A stretch of 9,621 nucleotides of DNA from VYFG01 sp022827325 (GTDB taxonomy: Bacteria > Pseudomonadota > Gammaproteobacteria > Arenicellales > Poriferihabitantaceae). The position numbers and the translations under genes are program-made. The stretch covers positions 1 through 9,621 of the forward strand of contig JAJDTE010000173.1 of NCBI GenBank assembly GCA_022827325.1, given 5' to 3'. Under the pieces are notes generated by a model that did not search any database, was not told the origin of the DNA, and worked only from the letters and a program-made list of their open reading frames with translations. Shown one piece after another: positions 1-7,252 of this stretch (within the stretch, counting starts at the first letter, position 1; each line of letters begins with the position of its first letter).

Positions 1-1
1 T

Positions 2-835
2 GTGCGCCATGAGATCGTGCACAACAAGTGGGTGGTCGCGGATCTCACCTCCAAGGGCGCGCGATTCGTCGAGGAACTGGATGAAATACCGGATGGGGCC
101 ATTACGGTTTTCAGTGCGCACGGTGTCGCCCAGTCGGTAGCAGATGCCGCCCAGGGACGCGGTCTGCCGGTGCTTGACGCCACCTGTCCATTGGTCTCCA
201 AGGTGCACAAGGAAGGGCAACGCTATGCCGAACAGGGCTTTGAAGTGGTCCTGATCGGCCATGAGAATCACCCCGAAGTGATCGGCACCATGGGCAGGAT
301 ACCTGGGACGGTGCACCTGGTTCAGGACATCGAGGACGTTGCAAACCTCTCGCCGGCGGATGCGGACAAGCTTGCCTATGTCACCCAGACCACCCTGTCG
401 GTTGACGATACCCGCGACGTGATCGAGGCCCTCAGGGCACGTTTTCCTGAAATCGTCGGTCCTGATGTCAAGGACATCTGTTACGCGACACAGAATCGCC
501 AGGCTGCGGTTCGCAAACTGTCTGCAATCGTCGACCTTATCCTGGTGGTCGGCGCACACAACAGTTCCAACTGCAACCGGCTTCGGGAAATCGGCAGCGA
601 AGCCGGCATTCCGAGTTATCTGGTGGGCGATGTCGACGCCATCGAAAAGGACTGGTTTGAAGATGTGGTCACGGTTGGACTCACTTCCGGCGCCTCGGCA
701 CCAGAGTACATGGTCGAGGATGTCATTGACCGGTTGCGTGAATTCGCCCCGGTGGAGCTGTCGACCATGGACGGTATCGAAGAGAATATCCGCTTCAAGC
801 TCCCGGTGATGGATTTTGACCATCGAAATCCATGA
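2..835 (+). CDS. ispH: 4-hydroxy-3-methylbut-2-enyl diphosphate reductase (IspH/LytB), 5' end cut by window edge
   Basis: IspH is the last enzyme of the MEP isoprenoid pathway. It reduces HMBPP to IPP and DMAPP with a [4Fe-4S] cluster in the cytoplasm. The visible 277 residues match the family from about residue 35 onward. They include the substrate-binding His of RHEIVHNK, SAHGV, DATCPLVSKVH (second cluster Cys, residue 62 here), GHENHPEV, TQTTLSVDDT, DICYATQNRQ (third cluster Cys, residue 160), the NSSNCNR phosphate-binding segment and TSGASAPE. The GTG at position 2 is almost certainly an internal Val (family reads YVRHE), so the true start and the first cluster Cys lie to the left of the window. 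The gene ends in TGA and is convergent with fur. Nothing suggests it is non-functional. Confidence 0.97.
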   Translation: MRHEIVHNKWVVADLTSKGARFVEELDEIPDGAITVFSAHGVAQSVADAAQGRGLPVLDATCPLVSKVHKEGQRYAEQGFEVVLIGHENHPEVIGTMGRIPGTVHLVQDIEDVANLSPADADKLAYVTQTTLSVDDTRDVIEALRARFPEIVGPDVKDICYATQNRQAAVRKLSAIVDLILVVGAHNSSNCNRLREIGSEAGIPSYLVGDVDAIEKDWFEDVVTVGLTSGASAPEYMVEDVIDRLREFAPVELSTMDGIEENIRFKLPVMDFDHRNP

Positions 836-941
836 GTCCCGCAGGGCTTCCACCGAAAGAAATTGCGGCGCGCTCGCTGCGCTCCACATGGGTTTGAGGA
901 CGGGCCGGAGGTAGCTACGGCTGGCGATTGCGGCGCCGGTT

Positions 942-962
942 CGGCGTCTGGATTGGACGCCG
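942..962 (+). terminator. possible weak terminator hairpin between convergent ispH and fur
   Basis: A 7-bp GC-rich stem (CGGCGTC / GACGCCG) with a 7-nt loop lies 107 nt after the ispH stop and is followed by only three T residues. Its position between convergent genes fits a terminator, but the short T-run makes this tentative. The rest of 836-1033 shows no gene. Confidence 0.3.
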
Positions 963-1033
963 TTTCACGCCCAGGTCAAGTCGCCGCGAAGACCGAAATC
1001 GGCGGTCAGTGATTCAGGGGCGGGTTTTCCGGG

Positions 1034-1483
1034 CTACTGGGAGGACTCGTTGCAATTGCTGCAGAGTCCATAAAGCGTCAATGAGTGGTCCTGCAGGTCG
1101 AATTCATGATTTTCCGCCACCTTTTGCTGCAGCGACTCGATTTCCCGATTCACGAATTCGATCACCAGGCCGCATTTCATGCAGACCATATGATCATGGT
1201 GCGCGGCGTCATTCAGCTCGAAGACCGACTTGTCTCCCTCAAACTGGTGACGGACCACTAACCCGGCCTCCACGAACTGGGCCAGAACGCGGTAGACAGT
1301 CGCGAGACCCACGGGGTCACTATCCTTCAAGACCTCGCGATAAACATCCTCCGCAGACATGTGCCGGGTATCGCTTGCTTCCAGGACCGCCAGGACCTTC
1401 AGTCTCGGCAGTGTAGTCTTCAGCCCGGCCTTGTGCAGATCATCGGTAAGGCCTTCGGTCTTTTCTTCAGAAGTGGCGGTCAC
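1034..1483 (-). CDS. fur: ferric uptake regulator Fur
   Basis: Fur is a dimeric cytoplasmic repressor that binds Fur boxes when loaded with Fe(II) and so controls iron uptake and storage genes. The 149-residue length is typical. An N-terminal winged-helix domain contains LKTTLPRLKVL (about 21-31) and the recognition-helix segment GLATVYRVLAQF (59-70). A C-terminal metal/dimer domain contains HHDHMVCMKC (95-104) and YGLCSNC (138-144), giving the structural-zinc Cys pairs C101/C104 and C141/C144. Translation appears to start at GTG 1483, with an AGGA about 12 nt upstream, which is longer spacing than usual. The HTH-proximal KAGLK is placed as in other Fur proteins but with a slightly longer, polar N-terminus (residues 1-17). 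I see no Fur box immediately upstream, so autoregulation is not supported. Its natural targets appear to be the neighbouring iron genes. Confidence 0.96.
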   Translation of the reverse strand: MTATSEEKTEGLTDDLHKAGLKTTLPRLKVLAVLEASDTRHMSAEDVYREVLKDSDPVGLATVYRVLAQFVEAGLVVRHQFEGDKSVFELNDAAHHDHMVCMKCGLVIEFVNREIESLQQKVAENHEFDLQDHSLTLYGLCSNCNESSQ

Positions 1484-1651
1484 TGTGTCGGGGTGTCCTG
1501 TCGGAAAGAGTGCAGCAACTCAATGCCGTCTGGTAACAACGCGAGGCGGATCCTGCTGCCGGGCAGTTGAAGTTTACGATCTTAACCCAAGTCAGGCGCA
1601 GCCTGTAGCCGGGATATGGCGCCGATTCCTTTCGTAGCGGGAAGTTCCGGA

Positions 1652-1891
1652 TCAGGCCAGGGCTGCTGTGATCCTGATTTCCGTCGGGGATTCATACTGC
1701 GCCATTGCATCACAAGGTAGATTGCGTGCCAGCGCATCGGAGAGACACTCCTTAGCGGACTCCAGGCAGATACCGCATCCCGTGCCGACGCCCAGGCACT
1801 TGCGCAAGCATGACAGGGAGGAAACATCCCCGCGTTCCACGGCGTCCTTGATCTCGTGGCTGCTGACGGATTTGCAGATGCAGACGTACAT
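1652..1891 (-). CDS. bfd: bacterioferritin-associated [2Fe-2S] ferredoxin (Bfd)
   Basis: Bfd is a small cytoplasmic [2Fe-2S] protein that docks on bacterioferritin and passes electrons to its haem, so that stored Fe(III) is reduced and released. The 79-residue product begins MYVCICKSVSSHEIKDAV, matching Bfd family N-termini. The cluster ligands follow the family pattern C-x-C-x(32)-C-x-x-C at C4, C6, C39 and C42 (GTGCGIC). Two further cysteines, C28 and C32, lie between the ligand pairs. The frame is open upstream, but the ATG at 1891 is chosen because family homology starts exactly there. The purine-rich GGAG is only 1 nt from this ATG, which is unusually close. The gene lies between bfr and fur on the same strand and appears to have its own iron-regulated promoter. 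The C-terminal tail (about 60-79) is poorly conserved. Confidence 0.93.
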   Translation of the reverse strand: MYVCICKSVSSHEIKDAVERGDVSSLSCLRKCLGVGTGCGICLESAKECLSDALARNLPCDAMAQYESPTEIRITAALA

Positions 1892-1919
1892 GCTCCGGAA
1901 TTCGGTAATTGCAAATCGG

Positions 1920-1948
1920 AGTATAAATGAGAATTGATCCGCTTGCAA
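1920..1948 (-). promoter_or_regulatory. bfd promoter (sigma70-like)
   Basis: On the minus strand, TTGCAA (1943-1948) and TATACT (1920-1925) are separated by exactly 17 nt, a good sigma70 arrangement. The -10 element is about 29 nt upstream of the bfd ATG. Matches to consensus are 4/6 and 5/6. Confidence 0.6.
1923..1941. promoter_or_regulatory. candidate Fur box in the bfd promoter spacer
   Basis: The stretch ATAAATGAGAATTGATCCG contains AATGAGAAT, a common core of Fur sites, but only about 9 of 19 positions match the classical GATAATGATAATCATTATC. It lies in the -10/-35 spacer, the same placement as the stronger box at 8075-8093. This is consistent with bfd being induced by iron starvation, but the match is weak. 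Confidence 0.4.
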
Positions 1949-1957
1949 AGCCCACAT

Positions 1958-2372
1958 GGCAGCTCGTCAGTCCGATTTAGATATGTCCCCCTTTTCATGA
2001 AGGGAATCAATGGTTTGAAGGTTGGAACCGGACACGGTATGTCAAGCAGTCAAGCCCCGATGGTTTCTGGGCCTGCTCCCACCGAAGTGTTCCGTGAGCA
2101 ACATCTCCAGGATCCGGATGATTCCCCATCCAGCCCCCGGCCAGCGTCCGGTGTGTTGGTCCAAACGGTGCCTGATCGCGGTCGATAGACGAACCGGGAC
2201 AGCTGATCCCCCGCAAACGCCAGATGTCGCAACGGCGATACCCACCAGTTGCCGAGCCGGCTTACTGGAATGCTGTCCGGTTCATGGTGAGGCACCGGGG
2301 AGCAAACCGCCCACCGGCAATCCGCCATCCGGGGCGCAATACGAAGATTGCCGTCCGTTTCGGCAGCGATAC
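1958..2372. other. intergenic region without a recognisable gene
   Basis: This stretch lies between bfd and the bfr stop. Several short open frames on both strands cover it, but none has a convincing start, a family motif or a consistent frame, and they contradict one another. Immediately after the bfr stop there is a small inverted repeat, TGCCG (2349-2353) with CGGCA (2361-2365). It could be a weak bfr terminator but lacks a T-tract on the minus strand. The region may contain decayed coding sequence; I cannot identify it. Confidence 0.5.
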
Positions 2373-2855
2373 TCAGGCTTCAGCACCAGGTGTCATTTGT
2401 GACTGCTGATAATTTTGCAGACCCACCTTGTCGATCAACTCCAACTGGGTTTCCAGCCAATCGATATGCTCTTCTTCGGATTCCAGGATGGAATCGAACA
2501 GCTCCCTGGAAACATAATCTCCGATTTTCTCACAGTCCGCGATGGCCTCTTTCAGATCCGGATGCGCTTTCATCTCCATTTTCAGATCGCATTCCAGTAT
2601 CTCCCGGGTATCCTGGCCAATCATGAGTTTTCCGAGATCCTGCAGATTCGGCAGACCTTCCAGGAAGAGAATCCGTTCGATGAGCTGGTCGGCGTGTTTC
2701 ATCTCGTCAACGGACTCTTGGTATTCATGCTCACCCAGGGCGACCAGTCCCCAGTCCTTCAGCATCCGCGCATGGAGAAAGTACTGGTTGATGGCCGTCA
2801 GTTCGTTTTTCAGAACCTTGTTCAGGTGCTTGATGACTGTTTCATCTCCTTTCAT
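2373..2855 (-). CDS. bfr: bacterioferritin, haem-containing iron-storage subunit
   Basis: Bacterioferritin assembles into a 24-subunit shell that oxidises Fe(II) at a di-iron ferroxidase site and stores Fe(III) mineral; haem at the dimer interface serves iron release. The 160-residue product starts MKGDETVIKHLNKVL, as in classical Bfr, and all key residues are present: ferroxidase ligands E18, E51, H54, E94, E127 and H130, and the haem axial ligand M52 (in VDEMKHADQ). Family blocks AINQYFLHARM, ILFLEGLPNLQDLGKL and EEHIDWLETQL are intact, so this is the active haem-binding type rather than a degenerate subunit. The C-terminal tail (about 149-160) is variable. The upstream GAG, 8 nt from ATG, is a modest ribosome binding site. 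With bfd and fur just downstream, it forms the storage and release part of the cluster. Confidence 0.97.
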   Translation of the reverse strand: MKGDETVIKHLNKVLKNELTAINQYFLHARMLKDWGLVALGEHEYQESVDEMKHADQLIERILFLEGLPNLQDLGKLMIGQDTREILECDLKMEMKAHPDLKEAIADCEKIGDYVSRELFDSILESEEEHIDWLETQLELIDKVGLQNYQQSQMTPGAEA

Positions 2856-3235
2856 GTTGATTTCTCTACTGTTGTGGCAAGCGGCAATTCAATTGCCGTC
2901 GCCATTGTTGTTGGAAAGGTTGTCAAGGGTAACAAAGACGTGAATCATTTACAACTGATTGATTTTAAACAAAATAACATTGCTTCTGATTCTCGTTCCA
3001 TCCACTGCGGCTTTCTCATGCCCACTTCCTCAATCCAGCGCCATATCATTTCCCATATGCGCCCCGGAGTGGTTTTTGTAACGTTCCCGCTCCCGGGTAC
3101 GCACCAGCCCCTTGTACTTCGCGTCGATTGAATTCACCGGGTTCAGAATAAGGATTTCCCCGTGGACTTTTCCGCCGGCAGCAGATGCTCGTAGTGTCGG
3201 TCTGACTGTAACCGGCGCCGGATATTTGCCGCCGG
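2856..3235. other. non-coding stretch between fbpC and bfr, including the presumed bfr promoter region
   Basis: No convincing gene is seen. The half next to bfr is clearly more AT-rich than its surroundings (about 2940-2985), as expected of a promoter region. TTGACA occurs on the minus strand near 2919-2924, but without a good -10 at 16-18 nt, so I do not assign the promoter. The half next to fbpC is GC-rich and carries a hairpin at 3211-3236 that touches the fbpC stop. Confidence 0.5.
2882..2898. promoter_or_regulatory. perfect 17-nt palindrome upstream of bfr
   Basis: CGGCAATTCAATTGCCG is an exact inverted repeat with 8-nt arms and one central base, ending 27 nt before the bfr ATG. It could be an operator for a dimeric regulator, or in the mRNA leader a 6-bp hairpin with a 5-nt loop. 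The regulator is unknown; it does not resemble a Fur box. Confidence 0.45.
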
Positions 3236-3236
3236 T
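3211..3236 (-). terminator. hairpin at the 3' end of fbpC, possible operon terminator
   Basis: ACCGGCG and CGCCGGT form a 7-bp GC-rich stem around a 12-nt loop, starting at the fbpC stop codon. No U-tract follows on the minus strand, so it may protect the mRNA end rather than terminate. Low certainty. Confidence 0.3.
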
Positions 3237-4303
3237 CAGGCAGAACCGGCCCGCGGAAAAACCACCATGTGCTGCAGGTCCAGGTGAATCCTGATCTCTC
3301 CCCCGGGTTGGTGGGCGTGATGGCTCGGCGCATGGCACATGACCCGGGCACCATCATTCAGCACAAGGGTGTAGAGATGGTCGGCCCCACGAAATGCACT
3401 GGACTCGACCCGGGCCGTGATGTGGCCCCGGGGATCATAGTGAATATCATCCGGCCTGAGCAAAAGATCCACCTCGGTGCCGGCGGGATAGGATACGGAC
3501 ATTTCCCCGGCAAGCACCCCGAAGGTGGTATGCAACTGGTTTTCATCCAGCACCCTGGCCTGTATGAAGACTCCACGCCCGATAAATTCGGCGATGAATC
3601 GATCCGCGGGCCAATGGTACAGGTTGTAACCGAAGTCCCACTGGTGCAACCGGCCGCTGTTGATGACGCCCATCAAGTCGGAAAACGCAAACGCTTCCAG
3701 CTGATCATGGGTGACCAGGAGAGCGGTGACGCCATTTTGACGCAATACCTCGCGTATCTCACGGGCCAGCTGTTCCCTGAGTTCCAGGTCCTGGCCACTG
3801 AACGGCTCATCCAGAAGCAGCAGATCAGGTCCCGGCGCGATGGCGCGGATCAATGCCACCCGCTGTTGCTGACCGCCCGACAACTCATGGGGATACATGT
3901 CCGCATACCGTCCCAGGCCGACCAGTTCCAGCAGTTCGAACACGCGCCGGCGGATGGCGTCCTGGCCCATCTGCCGGATACCGAAGCCCACGTTACCGGC
4001 GACGGTGAGATGGGGGAACAACGCCAGGTCCTGAAATACCATGCCGATTCTGCGGCGCTCCGGCGCCAGATGTTGGCCGGCTCCGGAGACAGTCTGGCCG
4101 CGGATCTGGATCCGGCCCTGGGAAGGCTGTTCAAAGCCCGCTATGGCACGAAGAAGAGTGGTTTTTCCACAACCGCTGGGGCCGAGCAAGCTGCCGATTT
4201 CGCCGTCCTCCAGGGAAAAGCTCACGTTGTCGACAACCAGGGCCCCTCCGAGCTCAACGCTGACACCGCTGATTTCCAGATGATTTTGGGGCTTCGTATT
4301 CAT
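3236..4303 (-). CDS. fbpC: ferric iron ABC transporter, ATP-binding protein FbpC
   Basis: FbpC is the cytoplasmic ATPase that powers Fe(III) import through FbpB. The 355-residue protein has a complete nucleotide-binding domain: Walker A GPSGCGKTT (41-49), Q-loop VFQDLALFPHLT (89-100), signature LSGGQQQRVAL (141-151), Walker B LLLLDEP (161-167) and H-loop VTHDQLEAFAFSD (197-209). A C-terminal TOBE-like domain (about 270-355) follows, as usual for FbpC/CysA/PotA-type ATPases; FRGADHLYTLVL fits that domain. Small departures from the commonest sequence are IRAIAPGPD after the signature and SGQD where SALD/SNLD is usual in the D-loop. The ATG overlaps the fbpB stop (ATGA, 4300-4303), which points to translational coupling. 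It is the last gene of the operon. Substrate assignment rests on the neighbouring FbpA and FbpB, since the ATPase alone could also fit a sulfate or polyamine system. Confidence 0.93.
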   Translation of the reverse strand: MNTKPQNHLEISGVSVELGGALVVDNVSFSLEDGEIGSLLGPSGCGKTTLLRAIAGFEQPSQGRIQIRGQTVSGAGQHLAPERRRIGMVFQDLALFPHLTVAGNVGFGIRQMGQDAIRRRVFELLELVGLGRYADMYPHELSGGQQQRVALIRAIAPGPDLLLLDEPFSGQDLELREQLAREIREVLRQNGVTALLVTHDQLEAFAFSDLMGVINSGRLHQWDFGYNLYHWPADRFIAEFIGRGVFIQARVLDENQLHTTFGVLAGEMSVSYPAGTEVDLLLRPDDIHYDPRGHITARVESSAFRGADHLYTLVLNDGARVMCHAPSHHAHQPGGEIRIHLDLQHMVVFPRAGSA

Positions 4304-5988
4304 ATGGGTCGGGTACCGGCCCGCGACCTGCTGATGGCCCCGCTCAGCAGAATCACGGGGATGATGCCCACGGCGACGATGGCGAGCGCGGCGGTTGAGG
4401 AATCGGCCAGGCGTTCGTCCGATGCAAGTTCGTAGGCCCGCACTGCCAGGGTGTTGAAGTCGAACGGACGGAGAATCAGCGTGGCAGGCAACTCCTTCAT
4501 CACATCCACGAATACGATTACGATGGCGGTCAGCAGGCTTCCCTTCAATATCGGCAGGTGAATCTCACGCAGCACGGCGGCCCGGTTGCTGCCCATGGAT
4601 CGGGCAGCGTCATCCATGGAAGGTTTGACCTTTTCAAGCCCTGCCTCCACGGTTTGCAGGGATACCGCAAGGAAACGGACCGTATAGGCGAAAAGCAGTA
4701 CGAACACGGTGCCGCTGAACACCAGCCCCAAACCCATATCGAAATATTCCCGGGTCCAACGATTCAACGCGTTGTCCAGTGCACCGAACGGTATCAGTAT
4801 GCCCACGGCGATCACGGTGCCCGGTATGGCGTAGCCCATGGATGACAGTCGTGAGAAAAACCGCATGGCTCTTGAAGGGTGAATGCGGTTGCCGTAACCC
4901 AGAATCAGCGCCGGGACCAGCGCCACCACGGCGGCCCCCGCCGCCAGGGCGAAACTGTGCCAGGCCAGGGTGACAAACCTGCGATCGATCATGGTCTCGT
5001 AGGTTTCCAGGGCCCAGATGACCAACTGGATGGTCGGTATGACAAAACCGAACAGCAACGGCAACAGGCAGGCGATGAAGGCGAGTGCGGCCCAGCCGCG
5101 GGAAAGCCTGATGTCCGGCAACCGCTGGTAGCGGTTGGTGGTATGGTGAAAGTGCGCGCGGCGGCGGGACCAACGTTCCAGCAGGATCAGGGCGAACACG
5201 AAGATCAGCAGAAACGCCGAAAGCTGTGCTGCCGCAACGGCGTCGAACATGCCAAACCAGGTGCGGTAGATGCCGGTGGTGAATGTGCTGACGCCGAAAT
5301 ACTGCACGGTGCCGAAATCCGCCAGGGTTTCCATGAGCGCCAGAGACAGCCCGGCCACGATCGCAGGCCGCGCCAACGGAACGGCGACCTTGGAAAAACT
5401 ATTCCAGGGACTGCAACCCAGGGTCCTGCTCACCTCCAGCACGCAGACCGACTGGCCGATGAATGCAGCCCTCGTCAGCAGGTATACGTATGGGTACAGC
5501 ACCAGTGAAAACATGACAATGGCGCCGCCGATCGAGCGCACCTCCGGAAACCAGTACTCCCCGTACGCCACCCCGAATGTCCCTCGGATCCATCCCTGGA
5601 ACGGGCCACTCACATCCAGCATCCCGGTATACGTATAGGCAATGATGTATGCCGGCATTGCCAGCGGCAGCAGCAGTAGCCAAGTCAGCAGATTCCTTCC
5701 CGGGAAGCGGTACATGCTGGTGAGCCATGCCGTGGTGATGCCGATACTCCCCGCGCCCAGGGTAACACCCACCATGAGCCACAATGAGTTTAGGACGTAC
5801 TCCGGCAGGACGGTGTCAACGAGATGCGGCCAGTTCTCGCTTGCCGGGGTAAACAGGTAAACGCAGACGGCGCCGATGGGCACCAGTATGATGAGCGACG
5901 TCAGCGCGCCGGCGATCGCCCAGCCACCGGGCAACCGTTGCAGGCCGAGGGGCCTTCCACCTGCAGGCAATGCCGCACTGCGCATCAC
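4300..5988 (-). CDS. fbpB: ferric iron ABC transporter, fused permease FbpB
   Basis: FbpB is the inner-membrane channel of the Fe(III) importer. The 562-residue protein is a tandem duplication of two permease halves, each ending in an EAA coupling loop. The first is EVSRTLGCSPWNSFSKVAVPL (about 185-205) and the second is DDAARSMGSNRAAVLREIHLP (about 459-479), both contacting FbpC. About 12 hydrophobic segments are visible, the first at roughly 24-45. A polar linker rich in Arg/His (about 271-297) joins the halves. The reading frame opens with GTG at 5988 directly followed by ATG at 5985; I favour the ATG. No good Shine-Dalgarno sequence is visible for either. The gene follows fbpA after 144 nt and overlaps fbpC by 4 nt. 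Length and domain order are normal for FbpB/SfuB/HitB. Confidence 0.93.
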   Translation of the reverse strand: MMRSAALPAGGRPLGLQRLPGGWAIAGALTSLIILVPIGAVCVYLFTPASENWPHLVDTVLPEYVLNSLWLMVGVTLGAGSIGITTAWLTSMYRFPGRNLLTWLLLLPLAMPAYIIAYTYTGMLDVSGPFQGWIRGTFGVAYGEYWFPEVRSIGGAIVMFSLVLYPYVYLLTRAAFIGQSVCVLEVSRTLGCSPWNSFSKVAVPLARPAIVAGLSLALMETLADFGTVQYFGVSTFTTGIYRTWFGMFDAVAAAQLSAFLLIFVFALILLERWSRRRAHFHHTTNRYQRLPDIRLSRGWAALAFIACLLPLLFGFVIPTIQLVIWALETYETMIDRRFVTLAWHSFALAAGAAVVALVPALILGYGNRIHPSRAMRFFSRLSSMGYAIPGTVIAVGILIPFGALDNALNRWTREYFDMGLGLVFSGTVFVLLFAYTVRFLAVSLQTVEAGLEKVKPSMDDAARSMGSNRAAVLREIHLPILKGSLLTAIVIVFVDVMKELPATLILRPFDFNTLAVRAYELASDERLADSSTAALAIVAVGIIPVILLSGAISRSRAGTRPI

Positions 5989-6132
5989 AGGAACACCGCA
6001 ACGTTGGGGACACCCCCCCGCGGGTCAACGCGACAATGCCGTGCATCGGGCCGGCTGGTCATGGGCAGTGCCAACACACGATCATATGACTGGGGGCGGG
6101 TCGCGGATTATGCCTGACACGTCGCACAGCGC
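5989..6132. other. fbpA-fbpB intergenic gap
   Basis: This 144-nt gap is longer than expected inside an ABC operon. It contains a run of seven C residues (6013-6019; G7 on the coding strand) and no convincing terminator, promoter or gene. The operon is probably continuous here, but lower fbpB expression or mRNA processing is possible. Confidence 0.4.
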
Positions 6133-7164
6133 TCAACGCCATCCGGCCCGATCCATCAGTTGCAGCGCCGCCCTGTTGTTTTCACCCAGCAGTGTCAGGT
6201 TGAGGGTATCGGCCCTGAACTCCCCCAGCCGGCGCAGCGTATCCGAAACGGACGCCCCGGGCACAATGGGATACTCGTTGTTGACTTCGGCGTACCAGCT
6301 CTGCGACTCCGTCGCCACGAGAAATTCCAGCAGGGCTTCTGCCGCGTCCCTGTTGCGGGCATGGCGGACAATGCCGGCACCGCTGACATTGACATGGGCT
6401 CCACGGCCGTCCTGGTTCGGCCAAAAGGCGCCTATCTTTTCCGCGGTCGCGCGATCCTTCTCCTTGTCGCTGTTGACAAGGCGCCCGTAATAATAGGTAT
6501 TGACCAGCGTAAGGTCGCATTGCCCGGCCGCCACCGCGTGCAGTTGGTCCGTATCCCCTCCACCGGGTTTGCGGGCAAGGTTCGCCACCAGGCCCCGGGC
6601 CCACTGTTCCGTCCTTTCCTCACCCAGGTGCTCGATCATGGAGGCAACCAGGGACTGGTTGTAGATATTGCTCGACGAGCGTATGCAAAGGCGGCCGCGC
6701 CATTTCTCGTCCGCCAGCGCCTCATAGGTGGAAAGTTCCGCCGGATCAACCCGGTCCCTGGCGTAGAAGATAATCCTGGCGCGGCGGGAAAGGCCGAACC
6801 ACTGGCTGTCCTCGTCCCGCAGATGAGGCGGAATTGCCTCGTGCAGAACGGGGTTCTGGATTGATTGCAGGATTTCCGCGGACTTGGCGCGTTGCAGCCG
6901 GCCGGCGTCCACTGTGATGAAGACATCCGCAGGCGTCGCCTCACCCTCGATCTCAATCCGCTTCAGAAGGCCGTCCGCCTTTCCGGTTACCAGCCGGAAC
7001 CCGATTCCCGTGTCCGCCTCGAATCGTTCCAGGAGCGGGAGTATCAGCGCCTCCTTGCGTGCGGAATAGATATTGACGACATCCTCCGCGACCACCGGTG
7101 CGGATCCCGCAATCATCGATGCCAGCGCCAATGCCAGGGGGATGCGTGAATTAATCGATTTCAT
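6133..7164 (-). CDS. fbpA: periplasmic ferric iron-binding protein FbpA
   Basis: FbpA captures Fe(III) in the periplasm and delivers it to FbpBC. From the chosen start the protein has 343 residues with a clear Sec signal peptide (MKSINSRIPLALALASMIAG..., cleavage likely after VVA at residue 26). The mature part is class II transferrin-like: VNIYSARKEAL near the N-terminus, TGKADGLLKRI, TPADVFITVDAGRL, GLSRRARIIFY, a tyrosine cluster NTYYYGRL (Y224-Y226, the usual Fe(III)-ligating tyrosines), NVSGAGIVRHARN and NNEYPIVPG. The frame stays open 50 codons further upstream, but that extension is low-complexity shadow sequence overlapping the preceding gene and lacks a signal peptide, so ATG 7164 is chosen. 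It lies 88 nt after the DUF4856-type gene with no visible terminator between them, so it is probably transcribed from the Fur-controlled promoter at 8066-8094. Confidence 0.95.
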   Translation of the reverse strand: MKSINSRIPLALALASMIAGSAPVVAEDVVNIYSARKEALILPLLERFEADTGIGFRLVTGKADGLLKRIEIEGEATPADVFITVDAGRLQRAKSAEILQSIQNPVLHEAIPPHLRDEDSQWFGLSRRARIIFYARDRVDPAELSTYEALADEKWRGRLCIRSSSNIYNQSLVASMIEHLGEERTEQWARGLVANLARKPGGGDTDQLHAVAAGQCDLTLVNTYYYGRLVNSDKEKDRATAEKIGAFWPNQDGRGAHVNVSGAGIVRHARNRDAAEALLEFLVATESQSWYAEVNNEYPIVPGASVSDTLRRLGEFRADTLNLTLLGENNRAALQLMDRAGWR

Positions 7165-7252
7165 GAAATGGCTCGGTTGCTTTGATATTGATCGGTCGGC
7201 ACCAGGGGCGGGGTCAATGGCCTGCGCCAGCTTCGGATCATTGCTCGGTGAA

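Noticed and set aside
1593..1605. Hairpin CAGGC-GCA-GCCTG as a bfd terminator
   Set aside because: A 5-bp stem with no following T-tract on the minus strand; too weak to call.
1668..1937. Plus-strand open frame opposite bfd
   Set aside because: It lies opposite the clearly identified bfd gene and has no motif or ribosome binding site of its own.
2022..2402. Possible gene of 126 codons between bfd and bfr on the plus strand
   Set aside because: No recognisable motif, no good start site, and it competes with equally long frames on the other strand.
2941..2980. Second Fur box upstream of bfr (GAATCATTTACAACTGATTG)
   Set aside because: Only scattered matches to the consensus; the stretch is simply AT-rich.
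2415..3131. Long plus-strand open frame of 238 codons opposite bfr
   Set aside because: It is antisense to bfr, which has every ferroxidase and haem ligand. The antisense reading shows no family features and is a codon-bias shadow.
3269..4435. 388-codon plus-strand open frame opposite fbpC
   Set aside because: FbpC on the other strand has all ABC ATPase motifs in order; the antisense frame is low-information and without domains.
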